In this document: piece by piece, positions 1-9,238 of the stretch
Layout: each line of letters opens with the position of its first letter
Numbering within the stretch: the first letter of the stretch is position 1
Assembly (NCBI GenBank): GCA_947846985.1
Contig: CANTUZ010000025.1
Span: 992,001 to 1,056,000, forward strand
DNA length: 64,000 bases
Direction of reading: 5' to 3'
From: Fratercula arctica
Lineage: Eukaryota; Chordata; Aves; Charadriiformes; Alcidae
Program-made: the position numbers and the translations under genes
Notes under the pieces: model-generated
What the model was told of the DNA's origin: nothing
Database searches by the model: none
The model's input: the letters and a program-made list of their open reading frames with translations, nothing else

Positions 1-774
1 AGAAACAGCAATATATTTATTGATATAAAACAGAGATTGAACAAAGTTTGATAGTAAATGCGACAGTAGTTTAACAAGATTTGATGGCAAGGTACACTTG
101 GTTATTTACTGCATAGAGGCCAGGGTCAGACAGAGCTGTCAGGGAGACCCTCCCGTTGAGTCACGAGGTTCAGAAAGGACCCCCTGGCTTTCTAAACTCC
201 TTCTCAGAGAGGAGTCTAGGGGCAGCTGGATCCAATCCTAGTCCCAGACTTGGTCAATGGTTTATGTCTAAAGGATTATATATGCACAATCAATCTAAGA
301 TATAATCTTAGCGAAGCTTCAAAGTTTAGCAAGCTATTAGTCACTTACAGAGGATCTGCTGCGGCAAGGAAACTCTCAACCTCAAGGAGTAACCTTGAGA
401 GACGTCCCTACCCAAGGGGAGATCCTGGCATGCAGCTCGCTGCTGTGCAGGAGAGCTCAAAGGGCTCTTGGGCTGTTCACTATTTATGGGGGTAAGATGA
501 TTGAATAATAGTCATATTTGCATATTGACCACAGATGTTACTTTCTTCCAAATTTGGCTTGAGTACCAGTACTGTGCTTAGGTGAGCCCATTAATCAAGT
601 TAGCCCTTGGCTATTGTGGTGTTATCTGTCTCCCCAAAATCCACTTTGAGCCGGATGCAGCCATCATGACCAGACACGTCCATTATGACTGCCACTGGTA
701 GTTATCACTTGAGCAGGGTTATGGGAGATAAAAGTCACAGTGGGGGGGAAGCACACCATCACATTAGTATAACA
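1..774 (-). mobile_element. ERV LTR, minus strand, cut by window start
   Basis: Read on the minus strand this block has LTR layout: a TATA-like element (CCATAAATAG near 480-490), a transcribed region, and an AATAAA polyadenylation signal close to position 20. The far end is inferred from the final ACA at 771-774, which would be the TGT start of the LTR. It is not related to the TGTCCTGG LTR families found elsewhere in the window. The 81-residue frame at 250-495 is a chance reading inside the LTR. The family cannot be named, and the boundary could be off by about 15 bp. Confidence 0.55.
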
Positions 775-797
775 CCATTTGACTGGAATGAAGTAAA

Positions 798-824
798 TGT
801 CCTGGTTTGAGGTAAAACAGAACC
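798..824 (+). mobile_element. 27-bp tip of a TGTCCTGG-family LTR
   Basis: These 27 bases match the first 27 bases of the LTR found in full at 14171-14904, then the sequence switches abruptly to pol of an unrelated ERV. The rest of that LTR is absent, so this is a deletion remnant or recombination junction. Confidence 0.5.
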
Positions 825-2013
825 TTCTAGCAATACCTCTGTATGACTGGATGAAGAAAAACTCAGAATGGAAGTGGGAATGGAAACATCATGAAGCATT
901 AACTGTTTTAAAAGATGACATTTTTACTTACCAATCTATGGGACCCATCCAGCCTACATGCCCATTTCCACTACATTTAGGCATAGGTGATCAGGGGTAT
1001 ATGGGGATTATGGCAACAAAATGTGTAAGGTAAAAAGGATTACCCTATTACCTTTGGCTCTAAATTCTGGCAAGGCTCACAATGAAACTACACTCTGTTC
1101 GAGAAAGTGCTATTAGCAGCATATGAAGGGCTGCTAACTACCGAGCCATTAACTCAAGAAAGGGAAATCAAGTTACGTGTGCCTATTCCTATTTTAAAAC
1201 CGATTTTAACTGGTAAGCTGCTACCCCTAGGGGTAGCACAGAAGACTACAGTGCAGCGATGGGCTTTGTATACACATCCCCCGGTGACAAGTGATGGTAC
1301 GAATAAAGAAAACAAGCTATCTGAAAGTGTAGAGTGAATTGGAATACCTGTAGAGTACTCCCAGCCGCTCTCCTCCCCAATAACTGATGCCCAGTCCTGG
1401 GACGGCAGGACAAAAGCTGGAGTATGGTTCACAGACGGGAGCACCCAGTGCATAGGGAAACAATGGATAGGCAAAGCTGCAGGTATATCGGTAGAGACCA
1501 GAGAAGTTTTAACAGAGGAAATTGACCACTCGCACAGCTGTGAGAGCTGAGAGCAGTGGAAATGGCCCTGGAGCAAGGAGCCAATTGTGTCTATACTAGC
1601 TCGTATACCGTAGTGTCTACAGAATTGGGTGAAAAACAACTGGGAAGTTAATGGTAGAGACGTATGGGGAAAAACACATTAGAAAAAGGTTTATGATATA
1701 GCTCAATCTAAGAACATATCCATAGGACATGTATCCACCCACCAAAAACCTAAAAACCCTGAGGTAAAGTGGAATCAGATGGCTGACCATTTAGCTAGAA
1801 TAAATGTATTACAAAATTCTGAGGCAGAATGGCTACTTAATTGGTTACACAAATGGCTAGGACACACTGGGAGTTATTATTTGTTTCAACAGGCTGCAAG
1901 GAGAGGATGTCCGGTGACAAAAGCTCTGGCAAAACTAAGTGTAGACTCATGCCATTTTTGTCAAGCAATGGTACAGTAAACGTCAAAAGGACAACAGTTT
2001 GCCAATCTCAGGG
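825..2013 (+). pseudogene. decayed ERV pol: RT connection, RNase H, integrase zinc domain
   Basis: This is the middle of a retroviral pol gene, scattered over several frames. At 840-1030 a frame encodes a stretch like the end of reverse transcriptase (PLYDWMKKN, then a QSMGPIQPT segment). RNase H begins with WFTDGS, whose TDGS codons lie at 1431-1442. ADHLARI near 1782-1802 resembles the RNase H C-terminus. The integrase zinc domain follows in the 66-residue frame at 1779-1979, with H24/H29 and C58/C61 forming the HHCC set. Stops and frameshifts occur throughout, for example at 1030 and near 1550, so it is inactive. It differs from the pol in the inverted repeat. A solo LTR at 2014 interrupts the integrase. 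The ERV class is not assigned. Confidence 0.75.
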
Positions 2014-2595
2014 TGTCCTGGTTTTGGCTGGGATAGATTTAATTTTCTTACTAGCAGCTGGTATAGTGCTGGTTTTTGCATTTAGGATGAGAATAATGTT
2101 GATAACACACTAATATTTTGGTTGTTGCTAAGCAGTCAAGCCCTTTTCAGCTTCTCATACTGGCCTGCCAACAAGAAGGTGCGGGGCATCCAAGAAGCTG
2201 GGAGGGGACACAGCCAGAACAGATGACCCCAACTGACCAAAGGGATATCCCATACCATATGATGTCATGCTCAGCAATAAAAGCTGGGGGAAGAAGGAGG
2301 AAGGGGGGGGTGTTTGAAGTTAGGGCATTTGTCTTCCCAAATAACCATTATGTGTGATGGAGCCCTGCTTTCCTGGAGATGGCTGAACTCCTGCCTGCCA
2401 ATGGGAAGTGGTGAATGAATTCTTTGTTTTGCTTTGCTTGCATGTGTGGCTTTTGCTTTACTTATTAAACTGTCTTTATCTCAACCCACGAGTTTTCTCA
2501 CTTTTACTCTTCTGATTCTCTCCCCCATCCCACTGTGGGGGCAGTGAACAAGAGGCTGCATGGTCCTAGTTGCTGGCTGAGGTTAAACTACAACA
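2014..2595 (+). mobile_element. solo LTR with 5-bp target duplication, in ERV pol
   Basis: The LTR runs from TGTCCTGGTTTTGG to ACTACAACA, 582 bp. Flanking pentamers are CAGGG (2009-2013) and CAGCG (2596-2600), a target duplication with one change. It has an AATAAAAG box near 2275-2282 and a downstream segment (ATCTCAACCCACGAG) also present in the LTRs at 7113-7451 and 63487-64000. The short frames inside are not genes. Confidence 0.82.
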
Positions 2596-2619
2596 CAGCG
2601 AAAGAGAACTACTCTGGAA

Positions 2620-2811
2620 AACCACCACTAAACCATGTCCCTAAGCACCACGTCTACCCATCCTTTAAATACCTCCAGGGATGGTGATTCCACCACTTCC
2701 CTGGGCAGCCTGTTCCAATGCTTGATAACCCTTTCTATGAAGAAATTTTTCCTAATATCCAATCTAAACCTCCCCTGGTGCAACTTGAGGCCATTTCCTC
2801 TTGTCCTACCA
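2620..2811 (-). mobile_element. CR1 3' fragment
   Basis: On the minus strand this is the end of CR1 ORF2 (RLPREVV-like segment, read from the complement near 2690-2715). It lacks the octamer tail. It lies inside the same integrase that the solo LTR splits, just after that LTR, so the two insertions together separate the first and second integrase blocks. Confidence 0.8.
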
Positions 2812-3790
2812 CTTTTTTTTCCTCACTCAGAGAAATGCAGTCTGATAATGGATCGCGTTTTAAGAATAAAGAAGTGCAAACTTGGTGTGCTTCAAATGGT
2901 GTACAATGGACTTTTCACTGACCATATTGACCTGAAAGCAATGGGATAGTAGAAAGGGGGAACGGACTACTAAAACATCAACTACACAAGGGTGAATCTA
3001 TTAATACCTCTAAGTGGGGATCTCATTTGTGGGAAGTTGTAAGTCAGCTAAATAAGCAACAAACTCCCACAGGAAGTCCCATGGATAAGGGATTCATGTC
3101 AGTAGGTGCACGAATTCCTGTTAAAACAGAAGTGAAACCCTATCAAAGTCCATGAAGCTGTGGCTAAACACCTAACTTGGGGATCGATTTGGGCGACTGT
3201 TGTTTTACAAAGGAAGACGAGTATGGGATGCTGTAGACACTAAAGGGAGCAAGTTAACTGAAACTGAGGCTTGGGTTATGTCCAAGACCTAGGTGTCTCC
3301 TCTTACAGGAAAATGTGGTATTACCTTATCACTGTGGGAACACTGATAACTGGAACTGGAACATACGCCCAAAACCTGTCTCTAAGAGGTTCCACCTTTT
3401 CATGTTGCCCATGGAACAAATTGGGTATTGAAGATAATTTGCAACCCAGCTTTAGAACTACAGTTACAGGAGGAATAGCATGAGGTCAAGGACTGATAGT
3501 AGGCAATAATGTTACACTAACCCTAACATCTAAGGTTAATCTAAATTATTTGTAATAACACTGGATGGGAAGCTGCACATGGTTTTGACAATTGAGTGCA
3601 GTGCGTACCTACAGTGGCAGCAGATAGTTTGCATTGTAATACTAATGATACTTATGAAATTAGTCAACATTATACCTACTGGTTATCAAGTCAAGGATAG
3701 ACGTGCTCTACCATGACCAGAGCTCTGGAATGATGCAGTATGAAACACTATTGAACTATTGAACTATGAACTATTGTAAATTACCAGTTT
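2812..3790 (+). pseudogene. decayed ERV integrase core and 3' region
   Basis: The integrase resumes here. SDNGS at 2841-2855 carries the second catalytic Asp, and a GIVERGNG stretch at about 2943-2966 carries the catalytic Glu. Stops break the frame, for example at 2919-2921. Downstream, 3270-3780 lies in the env position and has several Asn-x-Thr sequons in short frames, including a 70-residue frame at 3271-3483, but no diagnostic Env motif. It is called env-position sequence only. The piece belongs to the same provirus as 825-2013. Confidence 0.6.
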
Positions 3791-3794
3791 CACA

Positions 3795-3826
3795 TATATA
3801 TATATATTTTATATATATATGTGTGT
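3795..3826. repeat. AT/GT microsatellite
   Basis: Alternating AT dinucleotides, broken by TTTT, run into a short GTGTGTG stretch. A similar GT/AT tract lies just upstream of the LTRs near 14090, 41250 and 47040. Confidence 0.8.
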
Positions 3827-3930
3827 GTTCTTACTCTCACTGTGCACAGGCAAGGGGGCTGGTCATTCATACAATGAATGCATTAAGCTCACTGTGCAAC
3901 ACCAGTAATGGTTAAATGTTGGTCTGAGCC

Positions 3931-4215
3931 AAGGGGTGGAATGTGACTGACCAATAAACCCTTACAATGGAAGAAGGCTCAGTGGAGAAGGGCAAGGGTG
4001 ATGTGCCCTTGAAGCTCAGAGAATAATGCAAGGTGTGAGTGACCACAGCTGTTGCAAAGAAAGCTGACTTTAATCTCAACACAAAAGGGACCGGAGAGTT
4101 GCCTTTTTTTAGATAAACAGCTATCAACAGTTGTTTCTCCCTGAGTTCATTAAAAGAGTGTAAATGTCTCCCTGAGTTAGCCAGACCAGCACAGGGGGAG
4201 TGAATAGTGGCTCAG
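3931..4215 (+). mobile_element. polypurine tract and start of a 3' LTR
   Basis: AAGGGGTGGAA at 3931-3941 is the same polypurine tract seen just before the LTR at 14171. It is followed by TGTGACTGACC at 3942, the expected position of the 3' LTR of the decayed provirus at 825-3790. The LTR is not related in sequence to the TGTCCTGG family and appears cut by the CR1 that starts near 4216. Its right border is uncertain. Confidence 0.45.
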
Positions 4216-5066
4216 GCCAACACAAGTGAGCTAATCAGAGATGTCAAGACTGGGGGCGGCCTGGGCCGCAGTGATCATGCACTGGTGGAGTTCACAGTCA
4301 TGAGGGATATGGGTCAGGCAGAGAGTCAAGTCAGGACCCTGAATTTTAAGAAAGCAAACCTCCAGCTCTTCAAGGAGTTAGTCAAGAGGACCCCCGAGAA
4401 ACTGCCCTCAGGGGCAAGGGAGCAGAACAGAGCTGGCAGATCTTTAAAGACACTTTCCATAGAGTGCAAGAGCTCTCAGTCCCCAGGTGTAAGAAATCAG
4501 GAAAGGAAGGCAAGAGACGGGCATGGCTGAGTCAAGACCCTCTGGTCAAACTAAAGGGCAAGAAGGAAACACACAGGCAGTGGAAGCAGGGACAGGTATC
4601 CTGGGGAGAGTATAGGGATGCTGCCTGGTTGTGTAGGGATGGGGTCAGGAAGGCCAAGGCATGGCTGGAGGTGAACTTGGCAAGGGATGCTAAGAATAAT
4701 AAGAAGGGCTTCTACAGGTATGTCAGCCGGAAAAGGAAGGTCAAAGAAAGCATACTCCTCCTGATGAGCAAGACTGGCAAACTGGTAACAACGGACGAGG
4801 AGAAGGCTGAGGTAGTGAACAACATTTTTGCCTCAGTCTTCAATGGCAACCTCTCTTCCCACACCTCTCGAGTGGATGGACTGCAAGGCAGGGACTGGGA
4901 GAGCAAAATGCCTCCTACTGTAAGAGAAGATCAGGTTCGTGGCAACCTGAGGAACCTGAACATACACAAGTCTATGGGACCTGATGAGATGCACCCCAGA
5001 GTCCTGAGGGAATTGGCTGATGTAGTTGCCAAGCCACTCTCCATGATATTTGAAAAATCATGGCAG
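4216..5066 (+). pseudogene. CR1 ORF2 fragment (end of endonuclease to start of RT)
   Basis: The translation passes from the end of the endonuclease domain (LGRSDHALVEFTVMRDMGQ) through the linker to the start of reverse transcriptase ([19 protein letters not shown]). The domain is spread over two frames, 4207-4530 and 4464-5084, because one base is missing at about 4391-4400. The same lesion occurs in the CR1 at 27746-29417. An LTR at 5067 truncates the 3' end. It cannot encode a working enzyme. Confidence 0.87.
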
Positions 5067-5196
5067 TGTCCTGGTTTGACGTAAAACAGAACCAATTTTC
5101 TTTTCAGTAATTTTCCTTTTCAATTAAGCCTCTTCTAACTCTCTGAAATTAGCTGCGTATTTTTCAGACAAAATCTGCTTCTAGCAGATAAGGTTT
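5067..5196 (+). mobile_element. first 130 bp of a TGTCCTGG-family LTR
   Basis: It starts TGTCCTGGTTTGACG and follows the family for about 100 bp. It ends abruptly at the minus-strand LTR that begins at 5197, so two LTRs of one family meet in opposite orientations. Confidence 0.7.
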
Positions 5197-5947
5197 TGTT
5201 GTGGTTTGGGCTGGACTGGCCACTGAAACTAACAACAGATGCTCTCCCACACCTCTCTCTCCAAGGAAAGGAGGAAGAGAGAGAGAGAGAGAGAGTGACT
5301 TATGAGTTTAGAAGAAGCTAAACTATTTAAATGAAATATTAATAATAAAATTAAAAGAAAATAATGAAATATATAGAATATATACAAAACTGTATCAAGC
5401 TCCCAGGATGATAATCACATCACCGGCAGGCACCGGGAAAGTCCCAGACTGGACTCAGCGATGGACAGGAGCTGGATTCTGGATCTGGATTCAGGAATGC
5501 ATGGATCGGGATCAAAGGCAGATGAACAGACAAGAGTCTCCCTCAGATGCCGAGCACTGAAAAAAGAGCTGCCCCTTTGCTCCCTCAGCTTTTATACTGA
5601 GCATGGGGCAGATGGGATGGAATACCCTGTTGGTCAGTTTTGGGTCACCTGTCCTGTCCCCTCCTCGCTGCAGGTGGGACCCCTCTACACTCTGCCACTT
5701 CCAACACTCCAATGGGGCACGTAGCGAAGTTAGCTGACCTTGGTTGTTGTAGCAATAAGTATAAGTCGGGGCCTCTCTGCGTACCATTCCTTGGCATGAA
5801 CTATAAACATTGGTCTTATCACTCTGAGAACGAACAGTACCTCCACAATATGCTGTTAATTTCAGAGAGTTGTTTGTTAAAGAGGCTTCACTAAAAAGTA
5901 AAATTACTGAACAGAAAATTGGTTCTGTTTTACCTCAAACCAGGACA
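5197..5947 (-). mobile_element. 3' LTR of minus-strand ERV
   Basis: Ends are TGTTGTGG (5197) and CCAGGACA (5947), the complement of a TGTCCTGG LTR, 751 bp. A TATA box (TATAAAAG on the minus strand, about 5591-5598) and a GC-rich promoter segment are conserved with the LTR at 14171-14904. A GA microsatellite lies at 5272-5295. Retroviral internal sequence follows on the upstream side (5948-6849), so this is the 3' LTR of a truncated provirus rather than a solo LTR. Confidence 0.85.
5272..5295. repeat. GA microsatellite inside LTR
   Basis: About ten GA units in the R/U5 part of the LTR, where sister copies have only a purine-rich stretch. Confidence 0.85.
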
Positions 5948-6075
5948 TTTCATCCCTTATTCCATACCATTTGTACTGTGCTCAGAAAACTATTACTTTT
6001 CATCCATCAAATCTATACACACACACATAGAGAGAGATGTATATACACACACAGAGGTCATTCATTTATGATTTA
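5948..6075 (-). mobile_element. ERV internal 3' end next to LTR
   Basis: This is homologous, in reverse orientation, to the segment just before the LTR at 14171 (GT/AT-rich tract, then the region ending in the polypurine tract). It is cut at about 6075 by a CR1 insertion and resumes at 6560. Confidence 0.75.
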
Positions 6076-6559
6076 TCAAGAAGGACATGGACCTGTTGGA
6101 GCGGGTCCAGAGGAGGGCCACGAAGATGATCAGAGGGCTGGAGCACCTCTCCTATGAAGACAGGCTGAGAGTTGGGGTTTTTCAGCCTGAAGAAGAGAAG
6201 GCTCCGGGGAGACCTTATAGCAGCCTTCCAGTCCCTGAAGGTGGCCTACAGGAAGGATGGGGAGGGGCTGTTTGCAAGGGCATGTAGCGATAGGATGAGG
6301 GGCAATGGTTTAAACTAGAGCAGGGCAGGTTTAGATTAGCCATTAGGAAGAAGTTCTTTACACTGAGGGTGGTGAGACACTGGCCCAGGTTGCCCAGAGA
6401 GGTGGTGGAGGCCCCATCCCTGGAGACATTCAAGGCCAGGCTTGATGAGGCTCTGAGCAACCTGATCTAGTTGAAGATGTCCCTGCTCACTGCAGGGGGG
6501 TTGGACTAGATGACCTTTAAAGGTCCCTTCCAACCCAACACATTCTATAATTCTATGAT
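6076..6559 (+). mobile_element. CR1 3' fragment inserted in ERV
   Basis: Plus-strand CR1 starting in the last part of ORF2 ([29 protein letters not shown]) and ending in the 3' tail ATTCTATAATTCTATGAT. A frameshift follows DRLR. Sequence of one minus-strand ERV lies on both sides (5948-6075 and 6560-6849), which shows this CR1 is the younger insertion. Confidence 0.88.
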
Positions 6560-6849
6560 CTTTATGCACAAGAGTTCGTTAAGTTCATAATTGCAGAATT
6601 CCATCTGTCATGGCAGACTCTAAGGGCAGGAAAGATGGCAGGGAATTCATCATAGTTCGTGCCCACGGGTAGCATGTCCACCTCAAAGAAGTTACTGGAA
6701 GCCACTTGGTAAAGCTAGCTCAGGTTTCATCACCACTATGTCATCCTGAAAAACAGTTTTTGAACACTGTTAGTATTATATAACAATTAACATCATACAG
6801 CTCAATTGAGTATTCTCACCCAGGGTTAAATCTCCCTGAGGTACACATT
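6560..6849 (-). pseudogene. ERV internal region resumed, 3' end of integrase
   Basis: It aligns in reverse orientation with 13760-14060, the end of integrase and the untranslated stretch before the polypurine tract. At 6849 it stops exactly where a plus-strand ERV LTR begins. No continuation is seen beyond that provirus. Confidence 0.75.
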
Positions 6850-7112
6850 TGTCCTTGTTTGAGGCAAAACAGAACCAACTATCTGTTCAGTAACTTTATT
6901 TCTTAGCTAGGCCTCTTCTAACTCTCTGAAACTACCAGCATGTTGTGTCTAAAGTGGTTTGTTCTCAGAGTGAGAAGACCAATGTTTAGTTTGTGCCAAG
7001 GAATGGTAGGCAGAGAGGCTCTTGCTTATACTTATTGCTATAACAACCCAGGTCAGCTCATTTCGTTATTTGCCCCATTGGAGGGTCGGAAGCAGAAAAG
7101 TGTAGAGGGGTC

Positions 7113-7451
7113 TGTCCTGGTTCCGGTGGGGATAGGGTTAAGTATTCCATGCCATGTGAGCCATGCCCACCCTGAGCTGCCAGGGGAGGGGGCAGGAAGT
7201 CGCCACTTGGAGCGAACTGGGGCGTCCCGGTTCAGTCGGGGAGCGGCAGGGAGCAGCGGTTCCGTAATCGTGTTTGTATATTCCTCTGTCCGTGTTATTG
7301 TTGTTGTTTTCGTGTTCCCTCTGCTGTTCTGTTAAACTGCCTTTGTCTCAACCCACGAGTTTTGCCTTTTTCTTCTGATCCTTCCCATATTGGGAAGACC
7401 CGAGGGAGTGGCACGTGGTTCTTTGTTGCTGTCTGAGGCCAAACCACGACA
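7113..7451 (+). mobile_element. nested 339-bp solo LTR, GGGTC target duplication
   Basis: The element runs from TGTCCTGGTTCC to CCACGACA. GGGTC flanks it at 7108-7112 and 7452-7456, and removing LTR plus one copy restores the host LTR sequence seen at 14430-14440. A minus-strand copy of the same family and the same 339-bp length lies at 61407-61745. The target duplication is perfect, so the insertion is fairly young. Confidence 0.93.
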
Positions 7452-7537
7452 GGGTCCCACCTGCAGGGAGGAGGGGACAGGACAGGTGACCCAAAACTGA
7501 CCAACAGGGTATTCCATCCCATCTGCCCCATGCTCAG

Positions 7538-7545
7538 TATAAAAG
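7538..7545 (+). promoter_or_regulatory. TATA box of ERV 5' LTR
   Basis: TATAAAAG lies about 385 bp before the LTR end, after a GC-rich segment. The same octamer in the same context occurs in each full LTR of this family (for example 14517-14524), so it is the likely core promoter. Confidence 0.7.
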
Positions 7546-7930
7546 CTGAGGGAGCAAAGGGTCAGCTCTCTTCCTTCAATGGCTGATGTCCCAGGAGGAC
7601 CCTGTCTGTTCATCTGCCTTTGATCCTGATCCGTGTGTTCCTGACTCCAGCTCTGGAACCCAGTTCCCACCCATCGCTGAGTCCAGCCTGGGACTTCCCC
7701 AGTGCCTGCCGGTGACGTCATCCTGGGAGCTTAATACGGTTTTGTATATATCATATCTATTTCATTATTTTCCTTTTCATTTTATTCTTAATATTTTATT
7801 AAAGTAGTTTAGTTTCTTCTAAACTCATAAATCTCTTTATCTCTCTTCCTCCTCTCTGTGTACAAGAGGTTGGGGGGGAGCATCTGTCACTGGCCATTGG
7901 CCAATTTGGCCAAAACCACGACAGATTTAT

Positions 7931-7948
7931 TGGCGCCCAATGTGAGGC
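7931..7948 (+). other. retroviral primer binding site, lysine-tRNA type
   Basis: TGGCGCCCAATGTGAGGC lies 7 bp after the LTR end. It starts TGGCGCCC and closely resembles the site complementary to the 3' end of tRNA-Lys(1,2), with two transitions by my reading. This primes minus-strand DNA synthesis. It is the only clear primer binding site in the window. Confidence 0.8.
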
Positions 7949-8022
7949 ATGAACGGAGCTCTGATAGATTGCCTGAATAGCTTGAATTCCAGCTTGTTCA
8001 GGGAGAACAGACAGTTCACATC

Positions 8023-9238
8023 ATGTCGTTCTTACGTGAAATCTTGTATTGTGTCTTTAGAGAGCTTTGCATGAAGTTAATTGATGCAATGGGGTTTAAC
8101 TGGTCAGATATATTGCATGGTCTATTTCTTCTTTGTGTTTGGATGTGGTGGGTTAAGCGTGCTATGTTGGTGTGTATTTGCCTTCAGATGTATAAAATAA
8201 TTGCTTGGATAAGGGTTCTACCTGCATATCTTGGGCATCTGGGGATGGAGTCTGTTACTAATTACACTTTCGGGACGGATTCTTTTACTAATTACACTCT
8301 TGGTTTTACCTGGGGAAAGTTTACTTTGCCCTTTGATGATTATGCCAAAGTGACAGTAACAGAATCAGGGGATGAAAAACCTTTGGGCTGTTTTGAGAGT
8401 GAATGTTACTTTCATTCGTACGTGATTTTGTTGTTGGTTTTCCTGAATGTGTTGCAGGGGTGGTTTATTGTTAAATATCAGTGCAGGAGCGAGTATTATG
8501 TGACATGTGATAGTGTTAATCAAACCCCTGGCCGAAATCAAAGACAGCAGAAATACAAACAACCCCCCCCACCGAAAGCCACCACACAGACACAAACAAC
8601 GCCACCGGCTCCGACACCAGCCCGAGCGGCATCGGCTGCCCCCCCACCGGCCCCGGCCCTGGCCCCGGCCCCGGCGAAAGCCACGGCTCCGCCCGTACCG
8701 GCAAAAAGCCACGGCTCCGGCCACACCGACACCGGCCCCAGCGGCACTGGCTACCCTCCCACCGGTACCGGCCAAGCCCACACCTCCGCCCGTACCGGCG
8801 AAAGCCACGGCACCAGCAAAAGCCCCGACCCCGGCCCCGGCCCCGGCCCGGCCCATGCCGGCAGCCGTCACTCCGCAGCCTGCGGTGAAAGTCACCCCGC
8901 CGCCTGCCCCCCCCCCCCCCGCGCCTGTATCTCCAGCCCCTCCCCCGCCCGCAGCGGCACCGGCTGCTCCAGCCCCGACAAGGAGCACGGTCACGGCTCC
9001 GGCTGCTCCCACAACGAGCGCTGCTGCTGCCCAAACGCCAGCAGAACCGGCACAAGTTGCCCCGGTGACCAGGAAACAGAAAAAGTCAGCTCGTTCCCCT
9101 GCCCCTTATGACAACGACCAGCTCAAGCCAGACAGCATGGGAGAGGATTCCTCTGAGGAAGATCCAGGAGAGGGTCCTTCTCAGGTAGATAAAGGAAAAG
9201 GTCCTGCTAAAACAGATCCAGGAGAGGGTCCTTCTTAG
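8023..9238 (+). pseudogene. ERV leader/Gag N-terminal ORF with membrane segments and Pro/Ala tract
   Basis: An ATG 75 bp after the primer binding site opens a 362-codon frame. Residues 31-63 are strongly hydrophobic, enough for one long or two short membrane segments. Residues 70-130 are polar with Asn-Tyr-Thr sequons at 80 and 90, and residues 132-150 form another hydrophobic segment. From about residue 180 the chain is Pro/Ala-rich. An A-run at 8703-8707 has one extra base relative to the neighbouring repeat unit. The Pro/Ala reading moves to the frame of 8507-9238, which ends in an acidic tail at a TAG. Gag-like sequence follows. The family of the membrane part is not recognised. A membrane-targeted Gag N-terminus or a separate leader glycoprotein are both possible. 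Confidence 0.6.
8560..9060 (+). repeat. GC-rich Pro/Ala-coding imperfect tandem repeats
   Basis: Short units built on CCGGCNCCNGCC and ACCGGCGAAAGCCACGGC recur many times, with a run of C at 8909-8920. Long open frames occur in several readings on both strands (for example 8365-9012 minus) only because stop codons are rare in this composition. The plus-strand Pro/Ala reading is the one continuous with the ERV ORF. Confidence 0.8.

Larger units (their letters stand above)
6850..7923 (+). mobile_element. 5' LTR of plus-strand ERV, with nested LTR
   Basis: The LTR starts TGTCCTTGTTTG and ends CACGACA. With the 339-bp nested LTR and one 5-bp duplication removed, its length is about 730 bp, close to the 734-bp LTR at 14171-14904. 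The TATA box TATAAAAG is at 7538-7545, after a GC-rich segment, and an ATTAAA signal is near 7797. A primer binding site follows seven bases downstream, which identifies this as a 5' LTR. Confidence 0.88.

Noticed and set aside
3271..3483. ERV env gene
   Set aside because: It is in the right position and has some sequons, but no cleavage site, fusion peptide or transmembrane anchor can be read, so only env-position sequence is claimed.
8365..9012. 215-codon Gly/Ala-rich frame on the minus strand, and a 179-codon Arg-rich frame
   Set aside because: Both are antisense shadows of the GC-rich Pro/Ala tract, with low-complexity composition and no start context or relatives.
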